Below, piece after piece: positions 6,373-14,013 of a stretch of DNA of 24,893 bases (the stretch's first letter is position 1; each line of letters begins with the position of its first letter). The position numbers and the translations under genes are program-made. The stretch spans positions 1-24,893 of the IMG/VR virus record IMGVR_UViG_3300028490_000028. One strand, given 5' to 3'. This stretch comes from a virus. The notes under the pieces were generated by a model that worked only from the letters and a program-made list of their open reading frames with translations, was not told the DNA's origin and made no database searches.

Positions 6373-6794
6373 GTGATTTCAAGGTTGAAGGTATATCAGA
6401 ACTTAATGAGTTACTTGAGACCTTGCCTTTCAATGTTCAGCGTAGGGTACAAAATAGAGGTCTTGCTAAAGCTGCAGGTAAGATGAGAACTTATTTAAGA
6501 AGAAGAGCTCGTGCTATGAATGGTACAGGAACCCTTGCTAAATCAATAGGTATTCTTAGGACTCGTGGAAGACAAAGAAAAGGTTTTGTAAAAGTAGGTC
6601 TTACTACAAGATATTATTACAAGACTTTAGAGCTAGGTGGGTTTACTAGGCGTGGTAAATCATACTCTAAAGGACTACATCCATTCTTCGAAGAAACAGT
6701 TGAACTTCATCATAAAGAAATAGCTCAAATTATTATTGATGAGACTGGTAAAGCAGTTGCCGAAGTATGGGGTAAAAAACTTGGTACAATATAA
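6369..6794 (+). CDS. HK97 gp10-like tail/neck protein
   Basis: 141 aa, resembling the HK97_gp10 family (minor tail or head-tail joining component, related in role to lambda gpZ). Seen: GISELNELLETLP at the start, then LAKAAGKMRTYLRRRARAMNGTGTLAKSI (the family's long basic helix and G-[ST]-L-..SI turn), VGLTTRYYYKTLELGG (the conserved strand with YY..lE.GG) and HPFFEETVELHHKEIAQII at the C-terminus (P-[FH]-[FL]-....E). The family is usually coded between the connector genes and the tail terminator; here it lies after the chaperones, directly before the tape measure. The start overlaps the T-frame stop. Confidence 0.75.
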   Translation: MSDFKVEGISELNELLETLPFNVQRRVQNRGLAKAAGKMRTYLRRRARAMNGTGTLAKSIGILRTRGRQRKGFVKVGLTTRYYYKTLELGGFTRRGKSYSKGLHPFFEETVELHHKEIAQIIIDETGKAVAEVWGKKLGTI

Positions 6795-6814
6795 CATTAT
6801 AAAAGGAGATTACT

Positions 6815-8674
6815 ATGCCTGGTAAAATGCCTGAGATATCGGTTAACTTAAAACTCAATTCTGCTGCATTCGAGAAAGGTTTCGCTAAAGCTCAGAAATC
6901 ATTAAATAAGTTTGATAAGAATTCTTATGCTATGAATAAGTCTCTTACTAAGATTGGTAATAGTTTATCAAGAGTAGGTACACTTGCTGTTACTGCTTTT
7001 GCTGGGTTTATCTCATATAAACTTATTAGTGGTTTAGGTGCTGTCTCTGACAACATGGACAAGATAGCTAAGAATGCTTCTAAGCTTAATATATCTACAG
7101 AGGCTCTTGTAGGATTACAACATGCTGCTGAACAAACAGGTGTTGCTACAACAGTACTAGATACATCACTTCAAAGAATGGTAAGAAGAATATCTGAGGT
7201 TAATGCTACAGGTAAAGGCGTTGCTAAAGGTGCTCTTGAAGAACTAGGTATCTCTGTTGAGAAGTTAGCTGCATTAAAACCTGAAGAACAACTTGGTCGT
7301 ATTGGTGACGCTATGCAAGGTTTATCATCTCAAGGTGATAAGGTTAGAATAGCAATGGCACTCTTCGATACTGAAGGTGTTGCTATGGTCAACATGCTTA
7401 AAGATGGCTCAACCGGTCTTCAAGCTATGGCAGCAGATGCTGATTACCTAGGTGTTACCTTTAATGATAGAACAGCTAAAGGTATTGAGAATGCTAATGA
7501 TGCTTCTGCTAGATTAGGTAAAGCGTTTGAAGGATTACAACAACGCATCACTGAAAGACTTGCGCCATCTCTAGAAGTACTTAATAATATGGCAACAGAT
7601 TTAGTTGTATTGTTTGGTAGACACTTACCAGGTTCTGCTAAAGTAGGCGCTGATGGTATTACCTCTCTTGCTAGAGTCGGTGTTAAGGCTATGAAGTTCT
7701 TAGGTAAATCTATTGTAGTTATAGCAGGCATGTTATCTACAGTATCTCAAGGTTTTGCTCAGATAGGATTATCTGCTAAACTTGCTGGGTCTAAGATGAA
7801 AGGTATAGGAAGTGAGATTGCCGTAGGTTTAGGATTATCTACATTAAAAGAGATAGCTCCACATATGGATAAGTATGCTAAGGATGCTGACCGTATTAAA
7901 CTAGCAATGAAAGGCGTAGCCGCTGAGACTGATAAAGCTTATAAGAGTATGGGTGAAGGTATGGTTGCTGTTGATAATATATCTATTAAGTTTAAAGAGT
8001 ATAAAGAAACAATCAACTCTGCTACAGGAACAACTACTAACTTTGGTAAAGGTTTAGATAAACTTAAGAAGAAAGCTGGTAAAGCAGGTAAGTCTTTAAA
8101 GAAACTAAGTAAGACTTCAAAGTCTTCTAGTAAATCTATAACTAAAGAACTCAAAGCAATCAATGATAAACTTAAAGAGTTTGCGTTTGATAAGATAGGT
8201 GATGGGTTCACTAAGATCTTTAGACAAGCAATGGATGGGGCAATGTCATTCAAGGATGTTATGGGTGATGTAATCAAAGAGATACTTACTCAAATGTTTA
8301 GAGTTATGGTTGTACAGAAAGCCATTGCTGCTTTCTCATCTCCTTTAGGTTTCTCAGGTATGGGTGACAATGGTTTTATGTTTGCTAATGGTGGAGTACT
8401 TCATGGTAGAACTAAAGTAGGTAATAATGTTTTAGGTGAAGTAGGAGACGAGGCAGTCTTACCTATTCATAGAATGTCTAATGGTGAGATGGGTGTTAAA
8501 GCCGGTTCATCTTCTGTTGAGGTTAATGTTATGAACTATGGTAATCAACAAGTTCAAGTAGAAGATAATAATGGAAAGATAGATATTATTATAGGTAAAG
8601 TAGTTGACCAAATACAACGAGGTGGCGCTGTGGGTAATGCTATCCAGCAACGCTACGGTTTATCAAGGACTTAA
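6815..8674 (+). CDS. Tape measure protein
   Basis: 619 aa, the second-longest gene here and the usual successor of the G/GT chaperones. The tape measure runs inside the tail tube, sets its length and enters the host envelope at infection. At roughly 0.15 nm per residue, a tail of about 90 nm would be expected. Seen: a helical N-terminus with repeated Lys/Ser (KAQKSLNKFDKNSYAMNKSL), hydrophobic segments about 54-80 (LAVTAFAGFISYKLISGLGAV) and 298-320 (SIVVIAGMLSTVSQGFAQIG), a Lys/Ser-rich helix about 417-455, and the typical C-terminal ANGGV...GRTKVGNNVLGEVGDEAVLPI, as in other phage tape measures (GE.G.EAVlPl). The ribosome binding site AAAAGGAGATTACT is strong. Confidence 0.92.
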   Translation: MPGKMPEISVNLKLNSAAFEKGFAKAQKSLNKFDKNSYAMNKSLTKIGNSLSRVGTLAVTAFAGFISYKLISGLGAVSDNMDKIAKNASKLNISTEALVGLQHAAEQTGVATTVLDTSLQRMVRRISEVNATGKGVAKGALEELGISVEKLAALKPEEQLGRIGDAMQGLSSQGDKVRIAMALFDTEGVAMVNMLKDGSTGLQAMAADADYLGVTFNDRTAKGIENANDASARLGKAFEGLQQRITERLAPSLEVLNNMATDLVVLFGRHLPGSAKVGADGITSLARVGVKAMKFLGKSIVVIAGMLSTVSQGFAQIGLSAKLAGSKMKGIGSEIAVGLGLSTLKEIAPHMDKYAKDADRIKLAMKGVAAETDKAYKSMGEGMVAVDNISIKFKEYKETINSATGTTTNFGKGLDKLKKKAGKAGKSLKKLSKTSKSSSKSITKELKAINDKLKEFAFDKIGDGFTKIFRQAMDGAMSFKDVMGDVIKEILTQMFRVMVVQKAIAAFSSPLGFSGMGDNGFMFANGGVLHGRTKVGNNVLGEVGDEAVLPIHRMSNGEMGVKAGSSSVEVNVMNYGNQQVQVEDNNGKIDIIIGKVVDQIQRGGAVGNAIQQRYGLSRT

Positions 8675-8675
8675 A

Positions 8676-9152
8676 ATGGCAATAAGCAACGACCTTCGGA
8701 AGTTATATTCTGACCACAAGAACACCGCAAGGTATTATGAGGCAATAACATTAAAACATTCTTCTTTTGTAGGAGATGTTCACTTGATTATGAATGATGT
8801 TAATATGTCATTCATGGGTATTGACTTTCAAGCATATCCTTTTGGTTTAGTACCACCAGAGGTTGGGTCAGCTAACCAAGATTTATCAATAGTATTTGAT
8901 AATGTATCATTCGAGTTAATACAACATCTCAATCAAGCTTATGCTTCTAACTCAAATGAGCCTATCAAACTTACTTACTATATCTTTATGGAGAACTCTA
9001 CTCAATCAGAGATTACTCCTATCGAGTTATCACTAAGTAATGTTCAAGTAAATCAAACTACTATTACAGGAGTAGCAAAAAGAGCTGACTTATTTAATTA
9101 TAGGTTTCCTATGATAAAGTATGATAGTAGATTTAAAGGATTGTTTCTATGA
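8676..9152 (+). CDS. DUF1833-like minor tail protein
   Basis: 158 aa from the ATG at 8676, which follows the tape measure stop by one base and has AAGGACTTAAA before it. The same frame is open 24 codons farther up, inside the tape measure gene, but without a ribosome site. The pattern YYEAITLKHSSF, DFQAYPFGLVPPEVG, LSIVFDNVSFELIQHL and PIELSLSNVQVNQTTITGVAKR matches DUF1833-type proteins, found between tape measure and tip genes. By place it is an analogue of the lambda M/L proteins that start the tail tip. It overlaps the hydrolase gene by 4 nt. No enzymatic motif is seen. Confidence 0.7.
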   Translation: MAISNDLRKLYSDHKNTARYYEAITLKHSSFVGDVHLIMNDVNMSFMGIDFQAYPFGLVPPEVGSANQDLSIVFDNVSFELIQHLNQAYASNSNEPIKLTYYIFMENSTQSEITPIELSLSNVQVNQTTITGVAKRADLFNYRFPMIKYDSRFKGLFL

Positions 9153-9478
9153 ATGAATTATTAATTAAAGCAACAAATAGATTAGGTAGAAGATATACTG
9201 ATGATTATAATTGTTTAGACTTTGTTCAAGATATGCTAGGTAAAGAGATATGCTACACTACTGACGTTTCTAAGGCCAAAGAACTGGTAGATGAGTATTC
9301 ATCTAAGTATGAGGGGTGTGACCCTTACGACGGCTGTATTGTTCAATTAGGCAGTACTCATATAGGTTTGTATATTGGTGGATATATATTTCATAATGAT
9401 AATACTGCAGGTGGGGTAGTTGCTAACCTTGAAAGAAGTTGTAAATACACAGTAAGATATGTAAGGGAGATTTCATGA
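9149..9478 (+). CDS. NlpC/P60 peptidoglycan hydrolase of the tail tip
   Basis: 109 aa, a minimal NlpC/P60 cysteine peptidase. Catalytic Cys22 stands in YNCLDFVQDML (the family's dCs.lv), His71 in GSTHIGLYIGG (the family's .HvgiyiG), and the third polar residue is probably His82 or Asn83 in IFHND. The family cuts peptide links in peptidoglycan. Lambda gpK has the same kind of domain plus a JAB metalloprotease domain; the latter is absent here, so the protein is the hydrolase part alone. It lies between the DUF1833-like gene and the tip protein J, overlapping both by 4 nt, as in lambda (L-K-I-J). Confidence 0.85.
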   Translation: MNELLIKATNRLGRRYTDDYNCLDFVQDMLGKEICYTTDVSKAKELVDEYSSKYEGCDPYDGCIVQLGSTHIGLYIGGYIFHNDNTAGGVVANLERSCKYTVRYVREIS

Positions 9479-11514
9479 AAATATTAGAAACAGATATTTA
9501 TGGTGTTAACAAGAAGATTGATTACTTCGGCGATAATACTATTATAGGTTACTTACAAGATAAATATCCTGATGGGTTTAATACACCTGTTGATGTGATT
9601 GTGGGGTCAGTCTCAGGTAACCCTGAAGTCATAGAAGTTAAAGATTATGATAGAACTGTTGATAAGTATGAAGTTCTAATCATAGTTCATAAACCTGCTA
9701 TTGCTGCAGCACTTGCTATTACAAATGCTTTCTGGGCGTGGGTAGTTAACACTGTAGCATTGATAGCATTAAATATGTTAGTAGCAAAGATATTTGCACC
9801 TAAGATACATGAGCTTGACCAAGGTGATAAAGGTTCTGCAGTATACAATATTAATAATGCTAATAACCAAGCTAAAGTAGGTTCACCTATTCCTGTAGGT
9901 TACGGTACTTTTAGGATGTACCCTTCTTACGTAGAGAAACCTTATAACGTATATGAGAATAATGAAGAGTATTTATACTTATTATTATGTATAGGTCAAG
10001 GTTCATATAATATTAATTCACTTCATATAGGTAACCAAGAGATTACTAATAGCCATGATGTTAAATATAAACTAATAGATAAAAATATGTTTAATGATAT
10101 ACCTACTGCTACTAAAGACTCTGGCTATGTCATGAGAACTAATACTCTTGCTCTACCTCAGAACTACGAAGTTAATAAGACACCTTCACAATACTGGGAA
10201 ATTAATCCTAATTCTAGTTATATAGAAGTAGATATAGTAGCTCAAGCATTTAGAGGTACTATGAAGAACGGTGATATAAAACTTATTAGTTTAGAGTGCT
10301 ATATTGAAACTAAGAAAGGTTCTACTTTAACTAAAACAACTATGAACTGGGTAGGTAAATCAAATAGTCCTTTAAGAAAATCTATTAAGATAGCAACTCA
10401 AGGTGCTACAAGTGTTAGGGTATGGGTAGATACTAAATCAGAAGATGCAAATACTATGGATACTTTAATAGTCCAAAGAGTTAAAGAATTATATACTACC
10501 CCTTCAGTAACTGAGTGGGGTGATTTAACTTTGCTATGGGTTAAAGCAAAAGCAACTAATGGTATCTCGCACCAAGGTCAAAGTAAGATTAATGGTTTCT
10601 TTACTAGAACAGATAAAGGTAATAAGTTAGACGAGGTAGTTACTGATATTTATACTAACCCTACTTACTCAGCAGGCTTAAAGAACTCAGACCTATTGCT
10701 ACCTACGATGCCTGAACATGTTAATGGTGTATTTGAAACTAAAGGAACTATCTATGATGCTTTAGATAGAACTTGTAAATCTCAGAAGTACTCAATCTTT
10801 CCTGTAGGTCAGAATGTTGTAGCAAAAGAAGATAAAGCTAATCTTATTGCTATTCACATGTTTGATGAGACTAATATATTAAAAGGAACATTCCAAGCAG
10901 AGTATACTTTTAATGAAGATAGTCAATATGATGGTGTTAAATGTTCTTACAGAAATGAAACAACTTGGGAACTTGAAGAAGTAATATATCCTAGTACTTC
11001 AATCATGCCTAATGATATTGAACTGTTCGGTGTGACTGATAAAACTAAAGCAACTCAAATGGTTAAGTACTTCTGGAAACAAAGTCAATCTAGAAAGATG
11101 ACCGTATCATTTGACACAGATATAGAAGGGTTCAGTTTAGAGTTCTTAGATAAGATAAGAGTCCACCATGCTTCTATTCAAGATACACATAGCGTTGTAT
11201 ATCAAGCACAAATTTATGGCAATGGATATAAAAATATTGAGATTAAGTTCTTTGGCGATGTAGGTGAGTATGAGACAATAGGGTTAAAAACAGGAGACAA
11301 GATTACTGCGAGGAATAGCCATGGTAGACCTTACACTCTTACGATAGTAAATGTTATTGATGACCATCATTATGAGATTACACCTCACGTTTCTGATGTT
11401 ACCTCTTGCGTTAAGATAGGTGCTAAGGATTACTTAGTCACTTCAGTTAAACCTAAAGATGAAAATGCAGTTACAGTATCTTGTGTAGAGTATGACTCTT
11501 CGATATACTCTTAA
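9475..11514 (+). CDS. Tail tip attachment protein, J-like, with fused I-like N-terminus
   Basis: 679 aa. Residues 1-75 have a small ubiquitin-like texture; residues about 76-115 contain a hydrophobic stretch (AIAAALAITNAFWAWVVNTVALIALNMLVAKIF), as in lambda gpI and TipJ-type proteins. Then come SAVYNINNANNQAKVGSPIPVGYGTFRMYPSYV and YLLLCIGQGSYNINSLHIGNQEI, typical of the start of J-type central tip proteins. The rest is beta-rich with QSRKMTVSFDTDIEGFSLEFLDKIRV near 535. J-like proteins trimerise at the tail tip and carry the host-recognition end. It is about half the length of lambda J (1132 aa), so the long receptor-binding extension is lacking and the fibre coded at 11998 may supply it. 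Confidence 0.8.
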   Translation: MKILETDIYGVNKKIDYFGDNTIIGYLQDKYPDGFNTPVDVIVGSVSGNPEVIEVKDYDRTVDKYEVLIIVHKPAIAAALAITNAFWAWVVNTVALIALNMLVAKIFAPKIHELDQGDKGSAVYNINNANNQAKVGSPIPVGYGTFRMYPSYVEKPYNVYENNEEYLYLLLCIGQGSYNINSLHIGNQEITNSHDVKYKLIDKNMFNDIPTATKDSGYVMRTNTLALPQNYEVNKTPSQYWEINPNSSYIEVDIVAQAFRGTMKNGDIKLISLECYIETKKGSTLTKTTMNWVGKSNSPLRKSIKIATQGATSVRVWVDTKSEDANTMDTLIVQRVKELYTTPSVTEWGDLTLLWVKAKATNGISHQGQSKINGFFTRTDKGNKLDEVVTDIYTNPTYSAGLKNSDLLLPTMPEHVNGVFETKGTIYDALDRTCKSQKYSIFPVGQNVVAKEDKANLIAIHMFDETNILKGTFQAEYTFNEDSQYDGVKCSYRNETTWELEEVIYPSTSIMPNDIELFGVTDKTKATQMVKYFWKQSQSRKMTVSFDTDIEGFSLEFLDKIRVHHASIQDTHSVVYQAQIYGNGYKNIEIKFFGDVGEYETIGLKTGDKITARNSHGRPYTLTIVNVIDDHHYEITPHVSDVTSCVKIGAKDYLVTSVKPKDENAVTVSCVEYDSSIYS

Positions 11515-11525
11515 TATGATATAAT
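11515..11525 (+). promoter_or_regulatory. Plus-strand promoter behind the J-like gene
   Basis: Extended -10 box TGATATAAT (TG at 11517-11518, TATAAT at 11520-11525), starting directly behind the J stop and 17 nt before the next ATG. ATGATATAATTAC is the same as in the promoter at 5911-5921. It would give extra transcription of the minor tail/fibre genes. Confidence 0.6.
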
Positions 11526-11541
11526 TACAAAAAGGAATAGT

Positions 11542-11985
11542 ATGATTAAGTATTCGGATATCATGACACAGTGCTGGCAACTTAGTTCTTCTCAGTCTAG
11601 CGATGATAGAGTAAGATCCCAATTTGATTATGGTACAAGACAACGACGTGGCCATAGAGGCTACCCAACTTCTATGTTCATGGTAACAGTCAACCAAGAA
11701 GAGATGGACTATTTTAAGATACTCTGGAGCAAACTAAACCAAGGTATTGATAGTTTCATTTTAGATATGCCTATCTATGGTTCTACTACAGATAAGAAAG
11801 TAGTTAGATTTATTACAAGTTATAATATTAAAGATTTAACTAATACAGGAACTGAACAATATTATCAAATCACTTGTCAAGTTGAGATACTTCAAGATGT
11901 AAACCCAAATGCTGGTGGTTCAAATGATTGTCCACTCGTCCCAAGAAATCAGTTAACACCTCGTTCTGATTTATTCCCATGTTAA
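11542..11985 (+). CDS. Putative minor tail protein
   Basis: 147 aa, not assigned to a named family with confidence. The beginning (MIKYSDIMTQCWQLSSSQSSDDRVRSQFDYGTRQRR is the region; key points are the Trp, then FDYGTRQRR) followed by SMFMVTVNQEEMDYFKILWSKLNQGIDSFIL and YYQITCQVEIL resembles small phage tail proteins in which a basic yG..R.R strand precedes a helix with F..F. The C-terminus is Asn/Pro-rich with two Cys. It lies between the tip protein and the fibre and has its own promoter, so a tip/fibre adaptor role is likely. Ribosome site AAAGGAATAGT. Confidence 0.55.
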   Translation: MIKYSDIMTQCWQLSSSQSSDDRVRSQFDYGTRQRRGHRGYPTSMFMVTVNQEEMDYFKILWSKLNQGIDSFILDMPIYGSTTDKKVVRFITSYNIKDLTNTGTEQYYQITCQVEILQDVNPNAGGSNDCPLVPRNQLTPRSDLFPC

Positions 11986-11997
11986 GAAAGGATTATA

Positions 11998-13398
11998 ATG
12001 CCATATACTAAAACATTATGGAAAGACCATAAGATACCTGCTATCAATGCAGTACATTTAAATAAGATAGAGCTAGGTATCTTTAATGCTACTAACTTAA
12101 CCTTGTTAAACAAACAAGGCTTGATAGATATAGGTAAAACTATAACTGCAAATAAAGCAATAGCTTCGTCAGGCCACAGTTCTAATGCTTCATCTATAGC
12201 ATCTAACACTACAGCAATAGGTAAGAACAAAGCAAATCAATCTTTACTTACTAAAGGTTTTCATCCTCAAGGTAACTTTACACCTCAAGCATCTTTAGAA
12301 TACCCTGCAAATGTTACTAGTCAAGGTTTTAGTTATACAATATTTATGCCTAACAACACTGACAGCTATACTTTTACAACTGGTAACTTATCAGGAAAAT
12401 CTATTCACTCTGGCGACCATATGTACTACACTACTGCTTCACCTCATTGGCATATACTTAAACATAACTATGTACATAAGGCAACGGATGTAGATGTTAA
12501 AGCAGGTACTAATAATGATAGGTATGTAACACCTAAAGAGTTGAAAGATAACTACGCTACTCCTAGCCACCTTACAAACTATCTACCTCTTACAGGAGGC
12601 ACGCTTTCTGGACAATTAAATTTAGATACAAATACTCCTGCAATAGTATTTAAGCAAGGGGCAGTGAATAAAGCCTCATTGAGATACTACAAGGGGAAAA
12701 CTGAATTAGTTAGTTATGTTTCTAATTCTGGAATAAAAATGCTAGACGATGGAAACATAGAAATAGCACCTAAAGTAAATAAAACTTTAACCGTATATTC
12801 TGATATTATATTGAAAAATAATACTCAAGGTAATGGAATTAAAATAAGTGGTAACTCGTCGTTAGGTTCATTTATTTCTGGATTAGACGCTACTAATGGT
12901 GTGATTAGATTTAACAAAGATGGCGATATTAAGATTACTCCTAAGTCAGGTAAAATATTATCGTACAAGGGTAAGGAAGTTGCTATAGTAGATGATTTAT
13001 TAGGATATGCTTCTAGCGCTGACTTATCAAAATATTTACCATTATCTGGTGGAACTATGACGGGTACACTAAATATGAAGGGTACATCCGGTGGTAAGAT
13101 AAGATTATATACAGCCGATGGAGCAAGCTTTTCTGAACTTACTCACCTCAAAGACAAAAGTCTTCAGGTTGATGGGAAAGAAATTGCGATAAAGAGTGAC
13201 GAAGGTACAATAATCTCGAAAGTAGTTGGGGACAAATCAATGATTACTGGTTTCGTAGGAGCTAATCCAAGGATGTCTATTTCAATAAGTACAGACGGTA
13301 AGGCTCTGCTGTTGAACAATATAGCAGCAAATAAAATACTAGCTTTACATAATGATGGCACGATATCTTATGGTGGTAAAGCACTAAAATTCGTATAA
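11998..13398 (+). CDS. Tail fibre protein
   Basis: 466 aa. Two copies of the tail-fibre repeat are clear: YLPLTGGTLSGQLNLDTNTP at about 196-215 and YLPLSGGTMTGTLNMKGTSG at about 345-364. The N-terminal KDHKIPAINAVHLNKIELGI resembles the short helix that starts many phage fibre proteins and may dock on the tail. Residues 40-80 are Ser/Asn/Ala-rich; 80-160 hold an aromatic domain (FSYTIFMPNNTDSYTF, GDHMYYTTASPHWHIL) that may bind sugar. The C-terminal 250 residues have the regular short beta strands of a trimeric shaft, and the protein ends GTISYGGKALKFV. It probably recognises the cell surface. Ribosome site AAAGGATTATA. Confidence 0.85.
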   Translation: MPYTKTLWKDHKIPAINAVHLNKIELGIFNATNLTLLNKQGLIDIGKTITANKAIASSGHSSNASSIASNTTAIGKNKANQSLLTKGFHPQGNFTPQASLEYPANVTSQGFSYTIFMPNNTDSYTFTTGNLSGKSIHSGDHMYYTTASPHWHILKHNYVHKATDVDVKAGTNNDRYVTPKELKDNYATPSHLTNYLPLTGGTLSGQLNLDTNTPAIVFKQGAVNKASLRYYKGKTELVSYVSNSGIKMLDDGNIEIAPKVNKTLTVYSDIILKNNTQGNGIKISGNSSLGSFISGLDATNGVIRFNKDGDIKITPKSGKILSYKGKEVAIVDDLLGYASSADLSKYLPLSGGTMTGTLNMKGTSGGKIRLYTADGASFSELTHLKDKSLQVDGKEIAIKSDEGTIISKVVGDKSMITGFVGANPRMSISISTDGKALLLNNIAANKILALHNDGTISYGGKALKFV

Positions 13399-13409
13399 AG
13401 GATTAAACT

Positions 13410-13937
13410 GTGAAAAAACTATATAGTAAATTAACAATCAAATCGTTCTCAGAAGATACAAGAGAACTTACAGGTATAGCGTCAACCCCTGCTACTGACT
13501 CAGACATGGATACAATAGACCCTCAAGGTGCTTCTTTTGATTTGCCTTTTCCATTACTTGAAGAACATAACCCTTCTAAGCCCATAGGTGAGGTCACACA
13601 CGCTGTTGTCACTGAGAAAGGTATATTTATCAAGGCCACCATTGCAAAGGACACAGGGCTTTCTTATGTTGAAGAAATGTATAAGAAGATTAAATCTAAT
13701 CTTGTTAAAGGGTTATCTATAGGCTTTGCAGCAACTAAAGCGGAAGAGAATGCTTTTGGTGGATTACATTTCTCTGAGTATGAAATAAGAGAACTATCTG
13801 CTGTAACCATTCCTGCTAACCGTGAAGCAACTATTACTAATATTAAAACTGCTTGCCAGAAAGGTGGTGCTTGCGAGTACAAGGCTAAAATATTAAAAGC
13901 AAAAAAGTTATGTTATAATTCTATTAACGCCAGTTGA
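13410..13937 (+). CDS. Prohead protease, HK97 (U35) family
   Basis: 175 aa starting with GTG at 13410 behind AAAGGATTAAACT; no upstream ATG suits better. HK97-type prohead proteases cut the N-terminal delta domain of the capsid protein during maturation. The catalytic His is His53 in PLLEEHNPSKPIGEV, the Ser is Ser103 in LVKGLSIGFAA, and the last block is EIRELSAVTIPANREATI (residues 125-142), all in the usual order. Residues after about 150 (Cys- and Lys-rich) are a short extra tail. The gene lies between fibre and capsid genes rather than after the portal. A promoter for the capsid gene is embedded in its last codons. Confidence 0.9.
   Translation: MKKLYSKLTIKSFSEDTRELTGIASTPATDSDMDTIDPQGASFDLPFPLLEEHNPSKPIGEVTHAVVTEKGIFIKATIAKDTGLSYVEEMYKKIKSNLVKGLSIGFAATKAEENAFGGLHFSEYEIRELSAVTIPANREATITNIKTACQKGGACEYKAKILKAKKLCYNSINAS
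13910..13919 (+). promoter_or_regulatory. Plus-strand promoter for the major capsid gene
   Basis: Extended -10 box TGTTATAAT (TG at 13911-13912, TATAAT at 13914-13919), inside the 3' end of the protease gene. The surrounding TTATGTTATAAT equals the core of the promoters at 123-144 and 4927-4948. Transcription would start near 13926 and leave a leader of almost 90 nt before the capsid ATG. Confidence 0.65.
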
Positions 13938-13940
13938 CGT

Positions 13941-13986
13941 TTGTTAAACCAAGGAATACTAATCATACTTTTGATTACCTTAACAA
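13941..13986 (+). other. Long hairpin in the capsid mRNA leader
   Basis: TTGTT (13941-13945) pairs with AACAA (13982-13986), AAGG (13951-13954) with CCTT (13978-13981), and AATCA (13961-13965) with TGATT (13972-13976), giving a nested stem with one bulge and one internal loop. It lies between the promoter at 13910-13919 and the capsid ribosome site (AAAAGGAAACTATT). A role in mRNA stability or high translation is inference. Confidence 0.5.
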
Positions 13987-14013
13987 AAAAACAAAACTTA
14001 AAAGGAAACTATT

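Noticed and set aside
8604-8675. Longer start of the DUF1833-like gene inside the tape measure gene
   Set aside because: The extra 24 residues are out of frame within a well-supported gene and lack a ribosome site; ATG at 8676 has AAGGACTTAAA.
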